Assembly: GCA_964370645.1 (NCBI GenBank)
Contig: CAYJJS010000004.1
Location: 1 to 64,000 of the forward strand
Source of the DNA: CAMQRS01 sp964370645
GTDB taxonomy: Bacteria; Bacillota_I; Bacilli_A; Erysipelotrichales; Erysipelotrichaceae
Length of the DNA stretch: 64,000 bases
Reading direction: 5' to 3'
The translations under genes and the position numbers were made by a program. A model generated the notes under the pieces. The model did not search any database. It saw only the letters and a program-made list of their open reading frames with translations, and was not told where the DNA came from. This document shows, piece after piece, positions 18,089-26,739 of the stretch (the first letter of the stretch is position 1; each line of letters starts with the position of its first letter).

Positions 18089-18298
18089 ATGAAAAACACT
18101 GTAGAATTAACACCAAAGGATTGTCTATATATAGATGATACTATGAGTCAAATGTGCGCCATGAAAGAAAATATTTGTGAAATTAAGGAAGCTGCCACAA
18201 AAAAAGAAATTACAAACCATATTCAAAAAATAGAAAATATGCTTTGTACAAACTATGATGCAATGAAAACACTTTTAGAAAGGGCCTTAGAAAAATGA
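18089..18298 (+). CDS. Small CotF-like coat protein, first of pair
   Basis: A 69-residue helical, charged protein (LTPKDCLYIDDTMSQM at the start) with RBS AAAGGAGTGAT. It overlaps the next gene by 4 bases. The pairing and the helical pattern resemble short CotF-like spore-coat proteins of Firmicutes. The family assignment is tentative; no enzyme motif is present. A Met-rich, Cys-containing helix could be a coat-assembly segment. Confidence 0.65.
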   Translation: MKNTVELTPKDCLYIDDTMSQMCAMKENICEIKEAATKKEITNHIQKIENMLCTNYDAMKTLLERALEK

Positions 18299-18546
18299 AA
18301 GATCAAGTTATCTTAGAAAATACGTTAATTCAATTAAAACATATGAAAGCATTACTAAATACCTTTGCACAAGAAGCAAGTAATGAGCAAGTGCTTAAAG
18401 TAGTAGAGAAAGCATATAAGGACATCTCTACCTATCAACGCAGTACGTATGACTTAATGCTTTCTTTAAACTTTATGAAAGTCACTAGCCAAACACAAAG
18501 TGGCATTAAAAAAGTATACGATAAATACAAAACCAAAGAGTGTTAG
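18295..18546 (+). CDS. Small CotF-like coat protein, second of pair
   Basis: An 83-residue helical protein. The segment SNEQVLKVVEKAYKDISTYQ followed by LNFMKVTSQTQ resembles the CotF coat domain, with the usual Gln/Tyr-rich end. It is translated with its neighbour (ATGA overlap). It probably sits in the outer spore layers; this rests on family resemblance, not on proven homology. Confidence 0.65.
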   Translation: MKDQVILENTLIQLKHMKALLNTFAQEASNEQVLKVVEKAYKDISTYQRSTYDLMLSLNFMKVTSQTQSGIKKVYDKYKTKEC

Positions 18547-18617
18547 TAGCGAAGTATAGAAGATGTTATGCATGTACTATTTTTGTGTAACTAACTTTAT
18601 ACCTCTACTATCTAAAT

Positions 18618-18682
18618 ACTACATAAAGCGTTCCTCAATGCCTCGATTACTACCATCGACTTGAGGCGCTTTTTTTATGTAG
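18618..18682 (+). terminator. Terminator after the coat-like pair
   Basis: A long imperfect hairpin (AAAGCG..CCTCAA pairing with TTGAGG CGCTTT) ends in seven T on the plus strand. CTACAT/ATGTAG extends the stem. Confidence 0.75.
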
Positions 18683-18792
18683 AATATGTATACTTAGATA
18701 TAATAGCGAGCGCACAAACAATTTACGCATATAAAAACACCCTCCACAATTGCCTTTTCTATTTTAAGTTTTCTAGTGAGTCACACATTTAA

Positions 18793-19071
18793 CTAAGAAA
18801 CTTCATGTATCTCACTTTCCCCTTTTTGAAGTATTTTTATTTTAACCTTACTTATGAACCATACAAGTAAAACTATACTTATTATAAAAGGGACAAAAAA
18901 ATCGAATAGATCTATGCCTACAAATGTTAGAAAAAAGCGCAAAATCAAATATATTATTACAAGAAATTTTGGTAAATCCCAAGCACACTTTCGTATAAAT
19001 CCAACTGGTTTACATGTATAAAACTGTCCATCTATTTTAATTTTAGAGTCTGGCCAATACGATTTAATCAA
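18793..19071 (-). CDS. Small membrane protein of unknown function, doubtful start
   Basis: About 92 residues with two hydrophobic segments (about 34-52 and 58-77) and a charged tail. The best start is TTG 19071 with only a distant GGGGG site, and the frame closes seven codons further upstream. The N-terminus may be lost. No homologous family recognised. It is flanked by gene-poor sequence on both sides and could be a remnant. Confidence 0.45.
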   Translation of the reverse strand: MIKSYWPDSKIKIDGQFYTCKPVGFIRKCAWDLPKFLVIIYLILRFFLTFVGIDLFDFFVPFIISIVLLVWFISKVKIKILQKGESEIHEVS

Positions 19072-19310
19072 TTGTAGATATTTTTCCCCCTAAACTTCTC
19101 CTTCATTAACAATATATTTTACTTTAAGAAGCATAGCAACGAATAAATCGTTCTAAGTTGACAAAAGTGTACATGGCAACCACCTATCTTTCAACTATAT
19201 AATATACCACGCCATACATGAAAAGCAGTAATTCCATAAGAAGTTACTACCCCATGTTTTCATTATAGTAATTCACATATAAGTATATTATAATAGTATA
19301 GAGGTGTTTT

Positions 19311-19712
19311 ATGGAAAGAAAAGAATACAGTCAATATTTACGAACAGAAAAGAAATATAGTTGTTCACAATGCGTTTTGTGTACCTATGCAAAGCATTTA
19401 AATGTATCAGAAGACACAGCTTATCGTTTGAGTGAAGGATTCGCTAGGGGCTTTGGTGCTCGTGAGGAAGTATGTGGTGCTGTTGCTGCTATGGCAATGG
19501 TCATCGGACTAAAAAATAGTGATGGTGAAATGAGTAATGGAAGTAGTAAAGCAAGTACATTAGAAAAAGTAAACACACTAACCAATCGTTTCATTGAAAA
19601 AAATGGTAGTCATATGTGTCATACTTTGCTTTCACAAAATACAAATACAAGAACTTGTGATACACTAATACAAGATTGCATCGATATGTTAGAAGAAGAG
19701 ATGCAATCATAA
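19311..19712 (+). CDS. C_GCAxxG_C_C family redox-type protein
   Basis: A 133-residue protein with the spaced cysteines of the C-GCAxxG-C-C family: YSCSQCVLCTY, VCGAVAAMAM, SHMCHTL and CDTLIQDCIDM. The conserved cysteines suggest a redox or metal role; the reaction is not known. It has its own -10 (TATAAT about 30 bases upstream) and RBS AGAGGTG, and is 9 bases before msrC, so the two are co-transcribed. Confidence 0.8.
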   Translation: MERKEYSQYLRTEKKYSCSQCVLCTYAKHLNVSEDTAYRLSEGFARGFGAREEVCGAVAAMAMVIGLKNSDGEMSNGSSKASTLEKVNTLTNRFIEKNGSHMCHTLLSQNTNTRTCDTLIQDCIDMLEEEMQS

Positions 19713-19721
19713 GGAGAACCA

Positions 19722-20183
19722 ATGAAAGACATAAGAGTAAAACAATTCGCTTCATTAATTGAAGATATCCAATATGAAGTATCCCTATTATCCAATGCAT
19801 CTGCATGCTTAAACATGATGTTAGAAGATGTATCTTGGGTAGGATTTTACATCTATCAAGATGAAAAATTAATTCTTGGACCCTTCCAAGGAAAAACAGC
19901 GTGTACCCAAATCAAAATGGGTGTTGGTGTTTGTGGAAGTAGTGCACAAACACAAGAAACATTACTTGTAGAAGATGTTCATACATTTCCTACACATATT
20001 GCTTGCGATGCTGCAAGCAATAGTGAAATCGTAGTGCCTATCGTTATTGATGGAAGTATTTATGGTGTACTAGACTTAGATTCTACATCCTTTGCACGCT
20101 TTACAAAAGAGGATCAAATCTTTTTAGAAGCTTGTGTAGACGTACTTGTACAAGCCCTAAAAAAAATAAAAAGTTCGAACTAA
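19722..20183 (+). CDS. msrC: Free methionine-(R)-sulfoxide reductase, GAF domain
   Basis: A 153-residue GAF protein. Cys61, Cys71 and Cys95 have the same 10- and 24-residue spacing as the three catalytic cysteines of E. coli fRMsr, within GVGVCGSSA and HIACDAASNSEIV. The enzyme reduces free Met-R-sulfoxide with thioredoxin. RBS AAGGAGAACC lies just upstream. It runs tail to tail with the acyltransferase and shares a terminator. Confidence 0.93.
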   Translation: MKDIRVKQFASLIEDIQYEVSLLSNASACLNMMLEDVSWVGFYIYQDEKLILGPFQGKTACTQIKMGVGVCGSSAQTQETLLVEDVHTFPTHIACDAASNSEIVVPIVIDGSIYGVLDLDSTSFARFTKEDQIFLEACVDVLVQALKKIKSSN

Positions 20184-20200
20184 ATTTGAACTTTTTTTTG
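20169..20200. terminator. Shared bidirectional terminator
   Basis: AAAGTTC/GAACTTT stem with runs of T on both strands, lying over the two converging stop codons. Confidence 0.75.
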
Positions 20201-21175
20201 TTTTATTCGATATGGAATATAGCCAATCACAAAGGCCATAGTAAGAGAAGCTATACATACACATATATAATGGATTACACTATTATATACAAATATACTT
20301 TCTAACCCAATGGCTTGTGATGCACCACGTATCAATACGATGCATAATGGATGTAAGATATATACCCAAGTCGTCATTTCACGTATATTTTTAAGTGGTG
20401 ACATACGTATACTCAATAAGTATGAAAAGAAAAAATACATGGTTGGAATTAAACATATATACATACTATCGTGTCTTTGCCACTCTAGTGTATGAAGCAC
20501 TTGTGCTTCCACACACATTCCTACTAAGGACACCACACTTAGTGTCAAAGCTGTCTTCTTAGCTACTTTAGTATGTGCATATAAATACATCCCTAAGGTG
20601 AAAAAGAAAGGTAAGAAATACAATCCATTTCGAGTATATTCAAAGATTATAAAATTAAAATCATAAATTTGTGAAAGCAGAGGTATATTTTGAATTACAC
20701 CATAATAACTATCACCAAATAGACCAATCATATATAAGATAGCACTTATACCTAAAACCTTTTCAATGCTGCAAACTTTACACAGCCCATGCACAATCAA
20801 TATGCATAATACCATAGCAGGAAAATACCACAAATGATAAAATACACCATCAAACAATAGTAAGCGAACAATGTTAGTGCCTTCATATACACCTGCATAC
20901 ATACCTAGCGGGACATATATAATCATGGATACAATATATAGTGCTATAAGTCTAGCAATAAAACTTGTTACCTTTTGCTTATCCTTTATTTTTGTGAAAA
21001 AGAAATACCCGCTCACCATTGCAAAGAACGGCACTCCTACACGTGCGATTCCCCTTGTGAAAATAAAGTCTGCACCTTCATTAATAGATGTTAGTGGTGA
21101 TGTATGTACTGCTACCACAAGTAGTGCCGCAATCATTTTAAACACATCCAAGGCACCCAATTGTTTTTGACTCAT
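20180..21175 (-). CDS. Membrane acyltransferase, family 3
   Basis: A 331-residue protein with about ten membrane helices and the family start QLGALDVFKMIAALLVVAVHT, which contains the catalytic-type His. The family O-acylates surface polysaccharides, peptidoglycan or lipids; related domains form the membrane part of VanT-type racemases. I chose ATG 21175 because GAGGGGG lies 6 bases before it. Longer readings lack an RBS. No racemase domain follows. The substrate is unknown. Confidence 0.85.
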   Translation of the reverse strand: MSQKQLGALDVFKMIAALLVVAVHTSPLTSINEGADFIFTRGIARVGVPFFAMVSGYFFFTKIKDKQKVTSFIARLIALYIVSMIIYVPLGMYAGVYEGTNIVRLLLFDGVFYHLWYFPAMVLCILIVHGLCKVCSIEKVLGISAILYMIGLFGDSYYGVIQNIPLLSQIYDFNFIIFEYTRNGLYFLPFFFTLGMYLYAHTKVAKKTALTLSVVSLVGMCVEAQVLHTLEWQRHDSMYICLIPTMYFFFSYLLSIRMSPLKNIREMTTWVYILHPLCIVLIRGASQAIGLESIFVYNSVIHYICVCIASLTMAFVIGYIPYRIKQKKVQI

Positions 21176-21242
21176 ATAATTCCCCCTCTTTGTAAACATA
21201 GTATCAAACTCACAACATGAGTTCAACCAAATTTCATAGACT

Positions 21243-21283
21243 ACTTAAAAAAAGTGATGAAGCACATGGCCTCATCAACTTTT
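21243..21283 (-). terminator. Terminator of uracil permease gene
   Basis: The minus strand has AAGT(T)GATGA pairing with TCATCACTT, then seven T. Confidence 0.75.
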
Positions 21284-22561
21284 TTATTCACTTTCTTTTT
21301 TATCTACTAAAATTAAGTTTAATACAATACCAACAATCGCCGATAATGCTGTTCCAGATAATACTGCACTTCCACCTAATGGGAAAATTGCTCCACCTAG
21401 TCCAACCACTAACATTGCTGATGCGATAATTAAGTTACGTTGTTTTGAGAAATCCACATTGTTGTCAATTAAAATACGTAACCCATTACTTGCAATTACT
21501 CCATATAATAAGATTCCCATACCACCTAGTACTGGTGTAGGAATTGAAGCAACAACAACCGATACATATTCTAAACAAGATAATAAAATGGCAAGAATTG
21601 CTGCTCCACAAGTTACATAAACAGATCCAATACGAGTCATACCAATAACTCCTGTGTTTTCACCATATGTTGTATTTGCAGGTCCACCTAAGAATCCAGA
21701 TACCGCAGTAGCAACACCATCACCAATCAAAGTTTTATCTAATCCAGGGTCTTTTAAGAAGTTTTTTCCACAAATTTTACCTAGTACTGTATGATCTCCT
21801 ATATGTTCAGAAATCGTTACTAACGCTACTGGTAAAATAGCCCAAGTTTCTGGTCCAAAGTAAAATTCATATTGTCTAAATCCTTCTACATGAAATGGGA
21901 ACGCAAATTCTGGAATAGCAAATAATTCTGCCCCCGCTAATCCACTTAAATCTACAATACCTAATGCAAGCGATAATACATACCCAACTACAATAGCAAC
22001 TAAGAAAGGAATGATTTTGAAAAACCCTTTTGCATATACTGATACAATTGCCGCTGTTAAGAACGTTACAATTGCTACTGCAATGTTTTCAATACTTCCA
22101 CCTTCAATAAATCCAGCATTTGCAACTGCAGAGCCTGCTAAACCAAGCCCAATTACGGCAATCATAGGCCCAATAACAATTGGTGGTAAGATACGATCAA
22201 TCCAACTTTTTCCAACTAATTTAATCACAATGGCAACAATCACATACACAAAACCAATTAATATAAGTCCTGTTTGTGCAGCAGATATATCTCCACCCAT
22301 TGCTTCTACCGCCAAGATAACGGCTGTAATATACGCAAACGATGAACCTAAATAAACAGGCACCTTCCCTTTCGTACAAAACGTGTAAATAAGCGTTCCA
22401 ACTCCTGATGCAAATAGTGCAACCGATACTGGATAACCAGTTAAGATAGGTACTAGAATCGTTGCTCCAAACATTGCAAATACATGTTGAAAGCTTAAGA
22501 ATACTAATAATCTATTACTTGGTTTCTCATTTACATCAATCAATAATGTTTTTTCTTTCAT
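21284..22561 (-). CDS. uraA: Uracil permease, NCS2 family
   Basis: A 425-residue H+-uracil symporter with about 14 membrane segments. HIGDHTVLGKICG and GGPANTTYGENTGVIGMTR are hallmarks of the uracil branch. It is a single gene with its own promoter and terminator. I see no PyrR-binding attenuator in its short leader, so regulation of the usual pyr type is not supported here. Confidence 0.93.
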   Translation of the reverse strand: MKEKTLLIDVNEKPSNRLLVFLSFQHVFAMFGATILVPILTGYPVSVALFASGVGTLIYTFCTKGKVPVYLGSSFAYITAVILAVEAMGGDISAAQTGLILIGFVYVIVAIVIKLVGKSWIDRILPPIVIGPMIAVIGLGLAGSAVANAGFIEGGSIENIAVAIVTFLTAAIVSVYAKGFFKIIPFLVAIVVGYVLSLALGIVDLSGLAGAELFAIPEFAFPFHVEGFRQYEFYFGPETWAILPVALVTISEHIGDHTVLGKICGKNFLKDPGLDKTLIGDGVATAVSGFLGGPANTTYGENTGVIGMTRIGSVYVTCGAAILAILLSCLEYVSVVVASIPTPVLGGMGILLYGVIASNGLRILIDNNVDFSKQRNLIIASAMLVVGLGGAIFPLGGSAVLSGTALSAIVGIVLNLILVDKKESE

Positions 22562-22588
22562 ACTGTTCTCCTTTTTTAAACCTGAATT

Positions 22589-22617
22589 ATTATACCATTA
22601 CTAATTAAAAATCACAA
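22589..22617 (-). promoter_or_regulatory. Promoter of uraA
   Basis: TTGTGA (22612-22617), 17-base spacer, TATAAT (22589-22594), on the minus strand. Confidence 0.75.
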
Positions 22618-22687
22618 CGAACTATATATTTAATTAAACTTACATATTTACTGTAACAATTATGTATATAGTGTACGTAGAACAGGT

Positions 22688-22719
22688 ATAAAAAAACTAG
22701 ATATCAATTAGATACCTAG
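22688..22719 (-). terminator. Terminator of ftsZ
   Basis: CTAGGTATC/GATATCTAG stem (one G-T pair), TAATT loop, then seven T on the minus strand. Confidence 0.85.
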
Positions 22720-22727
22720 CTTATATA

Positions 22728-23780
22728 TTACATTCTGTTTTTAAAGAAGAATGATGGTTCTTCACTTTCTTCTACTTCTACATGTTTAGAACGAGTTGTA
22801 GTATCTACATTTACTACCGCTTCCTCTTCTTCCTCTTCTAAATCAAATCCAGTCGCAATAACTGTAACAATAATTTTATCTCCTAAAGCTGGGTTAATCG
22901 CAACTCCAAAGATAGTATCGATATCGCCACCTGATACTTCATTTATGTATTGTACTGCATCTTCAGCATCGAATAAGCTAATTGATTCTCCACCAGTAAT
23001 GTTGATGATTGCTTTTTTAGCACCTGAAATTTGAGCTTCTAGTAATGGTGATTCAATCGCACGCTCTGCAGCTTCTCTTGCTTTTGCCTCTCCTTCAGCC
23101 ATTCCAACTCCAATCAATGCTTTTCCTTGGTTCGCCATACTTGATTTAATATCTGCGAAATCTAGGTTAATTAAAGCAGGCGCAGCAATTAAGTCTGTAA
23201 TGGTTTGCACCCCTTGGCGTAATACATTATCTGCCGCTTCAAATGCTTCAATAAGTGGTCTTCTACCAATTACTTCTAATAGGTTGTTGTTTGAAACAAT
23301 AATTAGTGAATCTACATGTTCTTTCAACTCTTCTAGACCTGAATCCGCTTGACGCATTCTTACTCTACCTTCAAAACCAAACGGCTTTGTTACAATACCA
23401 ACAGTTAATGCCCCTTCTTCTTTTGCTAATTTAGCAAACAATGGTGCAGCACCTGTACCAGTACCTCCACCCAATCCAGCAGTTACAAACACCATATCAC
23501 TACCTTTGATGGCTTCTCTAATTTCTGCTTCCGTCTCCATAGCTGCTTTTCTACCCATTTCTGGATTTGCACCAGCTCCTTGACCTTTTGTTACATTTTG
23601 TCCTAGAATAATTTTATTTTTAACAGGTGATTTTTGTAATACTTGTAAATCCGTATTTGCTACGAAGAATTCAACACCTTGAATCCCTTCATCCGCCATT
23701 CTATTTACTGCATTACATCCTCCTCCACCAACTCCAAACACTTTGATGGTAACTACTTTTCTGAAATCCTCATTTAACAT
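22728..23780 (-). CDS. ftsZ: Cell division GTPase FtsZ
   Basis: A 350-residue tubulin homologue that forms the Z ring. It shows GGGTGTG (104-110), the T7 loop NLDFAD (205-210) and an acidic linker (from about 315). The C-terminal peptide EPSFFFKNRM is a diverged form of the usual FtsA/SepF-binding tail. It lies 15 bases after ftsA in the same operon. Confidence 0.97.
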   Translation of the reverse strand: MLNEDFRKVVTIKVFGVGGGGCNAVNRMADEGIQGVEFFVANTDLQVLQKSPVKNKIILGQNVTKGQGAGANPEMGRKAAMETEAEIREAIKGSDMVFVTAGLGGGTGTGAAPLFAKLAKEEGALTVGIVTKPFGFEGRVRMRQADSGLEELKEHVDSLIIVSNNNLLEVIGRRPLIEAFEAADNVLRQGVQTITDLIAAPALINLDFADIKSSMANQGKALIGVGMAEGEAKAREAAERAIESPLLEAQISGAKKAIINITGGESISLFDAEDAVQYINEVSGGDIDTIFGVAINPALGDKIIVTVIATGFDLEEEEEEAVVNVDTTTRSKHVEVEESEEPSFFFKNRM

Positions 23781-23795
23781 TGCTATTTCCCTCTC

Positions 23796-25040
23796 TTATT
23801 TCACTTGTAATATATTTTTTAATCGTTTCGTAAATCCTGATTCATCATTACGCTGTACTTCTCTTGCTGTTGTATTTGTATAATCAATACAATAATCTGG
23901 TTTGTTTTTAAACATTTCCATTTTGCGTGTACAATAGGCAATCCCTAAACAACAAGCATATTTTGCCTCTCTACATCCAATGGTAGAAGGGATATACAGT
24001 TCCGATTGCATTGCAATTTGCGACAACACAGAAGATATTCCAACAATATCTGCTCCATCCCCACTCACTACACAACGACTTTTTCCTTGTTTTGCAAAAG
24101 GTTCACACACTTCATTAATACTTTGAATCCATTCTTGTACATCTTCTTTTATGCACTCATACAATTCAATCTTATTTACTTCGCGATGTGTATCGCGATC
24201 TTTCCAAATGTATGCCAACATCTCATCATAAATACCTTTATCATCAAAGCAACTTTCACGTAGTAGTTTTTCACCTTCAAAACGTGATAGTCCAAACTTA
24301 CGATGAATACTATCAATCCATTTTGCATAACCAAAACCAATAGTTGTTGACTCAATTAATTTCCCTTTATAAAATAAAGACAAATTTGTTTGTGATTTTT
24401 CTAAATTTACTAGTACGATAGCTTCGTTCATTGATTTTTCTAAAATGACACTTTCTTCCGCAATCGCAACACTATCTAAACAAATATCCATTACATGCAC
24501 CCCAGCATCTTCTACACATTTTACATATGTATGTACTGTTTTTTTATCTGCATACAATAACTCAATGTCCATGCTTAATGTTTCAGCTCTCTCATCAATT
24601 GGTGCAGTACGTGAAACAATACCACCTACACTATATGCGATTGAACCTACATTCACAAATTCCAAATCTGCATGGTAGTCATAGTCAATTGCTCTTTTTA
24701 AACCGGTGCGAACATGTGACATTTTAATTTTTCTACTACCTTCTTCTATATCTACTACAACTCTTTTACGTAGTGACTTTACATTAACACTAGGGATACC
24801 TAGTAATACTCTATTTATTTTAAACCCTAAATTTATCTCCATTTTTTTAATTAACTTTGTAATTGCAGCAGACAAATTCGCAGATTTCACGATTTCTTTG
24901 TTATAAATACTATCTATTTTCATAGTTTCTACTTTCAAAACATTAAATCTAGACATATAATAATCAAGAATAAGTAATCGTATCTCATCATCCGCAATCT
25001 CAAGACTTGCATAAAGTTGTTTAAGCTGTTTAGGTTGCAT
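23796..25040 (-). CDS. ftsA: Divergent FtsA-like cell division protein
   Basis: The 414-residue actin-fold protein is encoded directly before ftsZ. The usual FtsA start (phosphate-1 loop with DIGTS) is replaced by SLEIADDEIRLLILDYYMS, and the middle loop DxGxxTT reads NLEKSQTNLSLF. VVSGDGADIVGISSVL keeps the adenosine-motif position. The C-terminal GFTKRLKNILQVK fits an amphipathic membrane-anchor helix. Position, length and the SHS2-like part (about 85-165) support FtsA; weak ATP-binding loops mean nucleotide use is doubtful. Confidence 0.8.
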   Translation of the reverse strand: MQPKQLKQLYASLEIADDEIRLLILDYYMSRFNVLKVETMKIDSIYNKEIVKSANLSAAITKLIKKMEINLGFKINRVLLGIPSVNVKSLRKRVVVDIEEGSRKIKMSHVRTGLKRAIDYDYHADLEFVNVGSIAYSVGGIVSRTAPIDERAETLSMDIELLYADKKTVHTYVKCVEDAGVHVMDICLDSVAIAEESVILEKSMNEAIVLVNLEKSQTNLSLFYKGKLIESTTIGFGYAKWIDSIHRKFGLSRFEGEKLLRESCFDDKGIYDEMLAYIWKDRDTHREVNKIELYECIKEDVQEWIQSINEVCEPFAKQGKSRCVVSGDGADIVGISSVLSQIAMQSELYIPSTIGCREAKYACCLGIAYCTRKMEMFKNKPDYCIDYTNTTAREVQRNDESGFTKRLKNILQVK

Positions 25041-25190
25041 ACGATATCCTCCTTCTCACATATAACAATGATACCATAAAATACGTGTGAAAAAAACAAA
25101 TATTTACATTGAATATATAGAAAAATTACACTTTTTTTGCTTAAAAACTAATCATTGCCTATATAGTAATCATTTTTCATAAATTTATAC

Positions 25191-25219
25191 TTGATTTTTA
25201 TATTGAATAATGATATTAT
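25191..25219 (+). promoter_or_regulatory. rpmB promoter
   Basis: TTGATT (25191-25196), 17-base spacer, TATTAT (25214-25219). Confidence 0.65.
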
Positions 25220-25256
25220 TACGTGGCAAATGAAGTAATCGAAAGGAGGTTACGGT

Positions 25257-25448
25257 ATGTCAAGAGTTTGTGCAATAACAGGTAAAGGTCCTTTATCAGG
25301 AAACAAAAGATCACATTCAATGCGTGCAACAAGACGTAAATGGAATGTAAACTTACAAACAGTTAAAGTTATGGTGGATGGAAAACCAAAAAAAATCCGT
25401 ATTTCCGCTCGTGCTTTAAAATCATTAAAAGCAAAACAAGCTATTTAA
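25257..25448 (+). CDS. rpmB: 50S ribosomal protein L28
   Basis: A 63-residue, very basic protein with the L28 pattern SRVCAITGKGPLSGNKRSHS and TRRKWNVNLQTVK. RBS AAAGGAGG lies 7 bases before ATG. It faces thiN head to tail across a shared terminator, as in Bacillus. The spoVM gene that sits between them in B. subtilis is absent (only 26 bases of space). Confidence 0.97.
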   Translation: MSRVCAITGKGPLSGNKRSHSMRATRRKWNVNLQTVKVMVDGKPKKIRISARALKSLKAKQAI

Positions 25449-25449
25449 T

Positions 25450-25477
25450 TAAAAAGATGCCTAGGCATCTTTTTTTA
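25450..25477. terminator. Bidirectional terminator between rpmB and thiN
   Basis: A perfect 10-bp stem AAAAAGATGC/GCATCTTTTT with a CTAG loop; U-tract on both strands. Confidence 0.9.
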
Positions 25478-26083
25478 TGTTTCATTTTGCTCTCTACTCT
25501 GTATCATCATTATACTTCCACTAACTATAACACTCGCTTGTTCATCCACTATTTCATTCGAAGATAAATACAAATCAAATACATCAACACTTTGCTTGTG
25601 TAATGGATACATAAACCCTTCTAAGGTTAGTTGTAGCGGTTCTAAAGGAAAGAAGGATACATACTTACCTAATTTGCGTATCGTATGTGTACCTGCCTTT
25701 AACACCTGTATATAGTTTTGTTCGTCCACAATACGAAATGCAATTTCTTGTTTTTTCATAAATTGCATGAGAATCATAAAATGATCTAGTCGACCTCCAC
25801 TCACTCCATACACATCAATCTCATCATAAAACTCACTCGCATAACGAATTGCACATTCACTGTCCACTTCATTTTTTTGTGTTGGTAATATATGCACTTC
25901 ACAATACTGTTGAAGTTGTTTTAATGATTCCTCAGAGATAGAATCAAAATCTCCTATCGCAAGTCGCATTGGGATATTTTGTTGCATACAAAGTAAAGCA
26001 CCACGATCTACACCAATGTAGTCTTCCCCCTCATTATAAGAAATGTGATTGACACGATTGGCAATCACATTTACTTTAGACAT
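25475..26083 (-). CDS. thiN: Thiamine pyrophosphokinase
   Basis: A 202-residue enzyme making TPP from thiamine and ATP. The N-terminal domain carries GVDRGALLCMQQ and AIGDFDSIS, and GVSGGRLDHFMILMQ supplies the conserved GGRxDH. It overlaps rpe by 13 bases. It is the salvage partner of the thiamine ECF transporter at 46.6-50 kb. Confidence 0.93.
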   Translation of the reverse strand: MSKVNVIANRVNHISYNEGEDYIGVDRGALLCMQQNIPMRLAIGDFDSISEESLKQLQQYCEVHILPTQKNEVDSECAIRYASEFYDEIDVYGVSGGRLDHFMILMQFMKKQEIAFRIVDEQNYIQVLKAGTHTIRKLGKYVSFFPLEPLQLTLEGFMYPLHKQSVDVFDLYLSSNEIVDEQASVIVSGSIMMIQSREQNET

Positions 26084-26730
26084 AATAAGGAATCGACTCC
26101 TTCACAAATATCCTGATTGAAGATATAACTCCCAGCAACAAGCACTTCACATCCAGCTTGGCAAGCAAGCGCACCTGTTTCTTTGTTAATCCCACCATCA
26201 ATTTGAATTAAGAAAGAAGATTGATGCTGTTGTTTATATGCCTTTAATTGTTTAATTTTATCTAGTGCACTTGGCATGAAGCTTTGTCCACCAAATCCAG
26301 GTTCCACAGACATAATCAATACCATATCCACTATATCTAGCATACCTACAATAGCATCAACACTCGTGTTAGGCTTTAACACAATCCCTGCTTTACACCC
26401 ACAAGATTGTACTTCTTTTATAAGTTTTATACAATCACTTAACGTCTCCATCGCTTCATAATGAAAAGTAATCATATCCGCTCCAGCAGCGATGAAATTT
26501 TTATAATATGTTTGCGGATGTGTCATCATTAGATGCACATCCATAAACATACCCGTACTTTTTTTACACGCTTTCAATATATCTGGTCCAAATGAGATAT
26601 TTGGCACAAAGTGTGCATCCATTACATCGAAATGTAGCCACTTTGCATTACTTTCTTTTAATTGTTGTAACTGCTTTTTTGTATCGGTGTAGTCTAAGGA
26701 CAATACCGATGGTGCAATAATTATTGACAT
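26071..26730 (-). CDS. rpe: Ribulose-phosphate 3-epimerase
   Basis: A 219-residue TIM barrel converting ribulose-5-P and xylulose-5-P. It shows APSVLSLDY at the start, HFDVMDAHFVPN, MSVEPGFGGQSF and IQIDGGINKET, all metal and phosphate sites of the family. It is 9 bases after rsgA in the conserved cluster. Confidence 0.96.
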   Translation of the reverse strand: MSIIIAPSVLSLDYTDTKKQLQQLKESNAKWLHFDVMDAHFVPNISFGPDILKACKKSTGMFMDVHLMMTHPQTYYKNFIAAGADMITFHYEAMETLSDCIKLIKEVQSCGCKAGIVLKPNTSVDAIVGMLDIVDMVLIMSVEPGFGGQSFMPSALDKIKQLKAYKQQHQSSFLIQIDGGINKETGALACQAGCEVLVAGSYIFNQDICEGVDSLLCLK

Positions 26731-26739
26731 ATTCTCTCC

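Noticed and set aside
22562..22727. PyrR-type attenuator before uraA
   Set aside because: The leader is short and has only the ftsZ terminator and a promoter; no antiterminator pair is visible.
25449..25474. spoVM between thiN and rpmB
   Set aside because: The gap is 26 bases and is fully used by a terminator hairpin.
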